Source: Poindextera sp035604135
GTDB taxonomy: Bacteria; Pseudomonadota; Alphaproteobacteria; Caulobacterales; Caulobacteraceae
Reading direction: 5' to 3'
Assembly (NCBI GenBank): GCA_035604135.1
Contig: DATNJB010000025.1
Coordinates: 1 to 64,000, forward strand
DNA length: 64,000 nt
Shown piece by piece: positions 63,470 through 64,000 of this stretch; the first letter of the stretch is position 1; the number at the start of each line of letters is the position of its first letter. The position numbers and the translations under genes are program-made. The notes beneath the pieces are model-generated. The model was given only the letters and a program-made list of their open reading frames with translations. It did no database searches and had not been told where the DNA came from.

Positions 63470-64000
63470 GCGCTGGCCTGGGCGATGAGGGCGTCGGCCG
63501 CGTCGGCGAGGATCATCTCGCGGGCGGAGCCCGGCGCGTTCTGCTTGCCGATCTCGGTCATCATCGGCACAGAGAACGGCGAGAGGTGGTCGAGGCGGCT
63601 GACGACAATGCGGCCCTTGATGCGCGCCAAAAGCTGGCCAAGGCGAGCGATGTCGACCAGTCCCTTGGCCGCATCGTCGCGCGCTGCGCGCAGCAGCAAA
63701 TGGTCGGGCTGGTGCCGGCGCAGCACGTCATAGACCAGGTCGGTGGAGAAGCTGATCTGCCGCCCCGACTTCTGGTCGCGTCGGAAGCGACGCTCGATCA
63801 GTCCACTGATCAGGGCACAGTTCTTGAACGCGCCGCGCATCATCGCGCTCTCAAGCAGCCACGATTCGAGGTCGTCGCCCAGCATGTCCTCGGCGAACAG
63901 CTCGGCGAAGTCGAGCCCGTCCATCGGCCTCAGCGACCAGATGGTCAGGCCGTAGTCGTTGCACACGAAGCCGAGGGGGCCGACGCCGAGCCGGTCTAGA
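63466..64000 (-). CDS. lhr: Ligase-associated DNA damage response DEXH helicase (C-terminal end, partial)
   Basis: The frame enters from beyond the window edge and ends at 63466, giving about 177 residues. The C-terminal Lhr-type sequence is clear: FVCNDYGLTIWSLRPMDGLDF, WLLESAMMRGAFKNCALISGLIERRF, the DLVYDVLRRHQPDHLLLRAAR segment, and GRIVVSRLDHLSPFSVPMM. The helicase core lies outside. The adjacent pdeM supports this subgroup over long-form Lhr. The missing ligase and exonuclease genes would be expected just beyond the window. Confidence 0.88.
   Translation of the reverse strand, partial: LDRLGVGPLGFVCNDYGLTIWSLRPMDGLDFAELFAEDMLGDDLESWLLESAMMRGAFKNCALISGLIERRFRRDQKSGRQISFSTDLVYDVLRRHQPDHLLLRAARDDAAKGLVDIARLGQLLARIKGRIVVSRLDHLSPFSVPMMTEIGKQNAPGSAREMILADAADALIAQASA

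Overview
The window is high-GC DNA from an alphaproteobacterium. Five things point to Caulobacterales, with Phenylobacterium or Caulobacter most likely: a full-length PodJ-type polarity protein; an imuA-imuB-dnaE2 cassette under an alphaproteobacterial LexA box (GTTC-N7-GTTC); GANTC (CcrM) sites upstream of podJ; the ligase-associated Lhr/PdeM pair; and tandem, heavily overlapping genes. Genus is an inference. There is no prophage, integrase, insertion sequence or CRISPR array; this is a chromosomal segment with small mobile or toxin-antitoxin additions.

Layout. Positions 1-5 kb hold an unrecognised membrane-linked gene pair, a VOC protein, a ureidoglycolate-lyase-like cupin, a frameshifted dienelactone-hydrolase gene and a GPH-type transporter. 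At 4.8-16 kb are a hybrid histidine kinase, tRNA-Met, an S9 peptidase, divergent selD and selU, two glycosyltransferases, a composite palindromic repeat, an FAD oxidoreductase and a pirin. At 16-24.4 kb are pgsA, an RDD membrane protein, uvrC, an APH(6)-like kinase, an acetyltransferase, brnTA, two methyltransferases, an ankyrin protein and tRNA-Gln. At 24.5-35.4 kb are an aldo/keto reductase, trxC, a DUF302 protein, an amino-acid permease, an acyl-CoA synthetase, an ArsR/SRPBCC/VOC operon, a small membrane-protein/winged-helix pair with its own operator, and a frameshifted TPR-hybrid kinase. At 35.5-47.5 kb are an RND pump with its adaptor, a hydrolase, a HEAT protein, a thiolase-like/DUF1993/SCP2-PhyH/BVMO oxidation group and parDE. 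At 47.5-53 kb are a P-loop kinase-like gene, thiC with a TPP riboswitch, a GFA protein, a DUF4919 protein and kup. At 53-64 kb are dnaE2-imuB-imuA, a frameshifted DUF486 gene, podJ, pdeM and the end of lhr.

Functional threads. SelD makes selenophosphate and SelU uses it to make 2-selenouridine in tRNA. DNA damage response is represented twice: the SOS mutasome (ImuA, ImuB, DnaE2) and the Lhr-PdeM module, with UvrC excision repair further upstream. Lipid or xenobiotic oxidation is suggested by the BVMO, the SCP2-PhyH fusion, the thiolase-like protein, the acyl-CoA synthetase and the RND pump.

Most notable observations: a ~145-bp array of four perfect palindromes carried in frame inside dnaE2; a 29-bp inverted-repeat element around a palindromic core at 13.8-13.9 kb; three genes each broken by one frameshift; a tRNA-Gln whose T-loop residues 54 and 58 are swapped; a dense set of cell-cycle motifs before podJ; and an operator that overlaps both the -10 box and the apparent start codon of a small membrane-protein gene.
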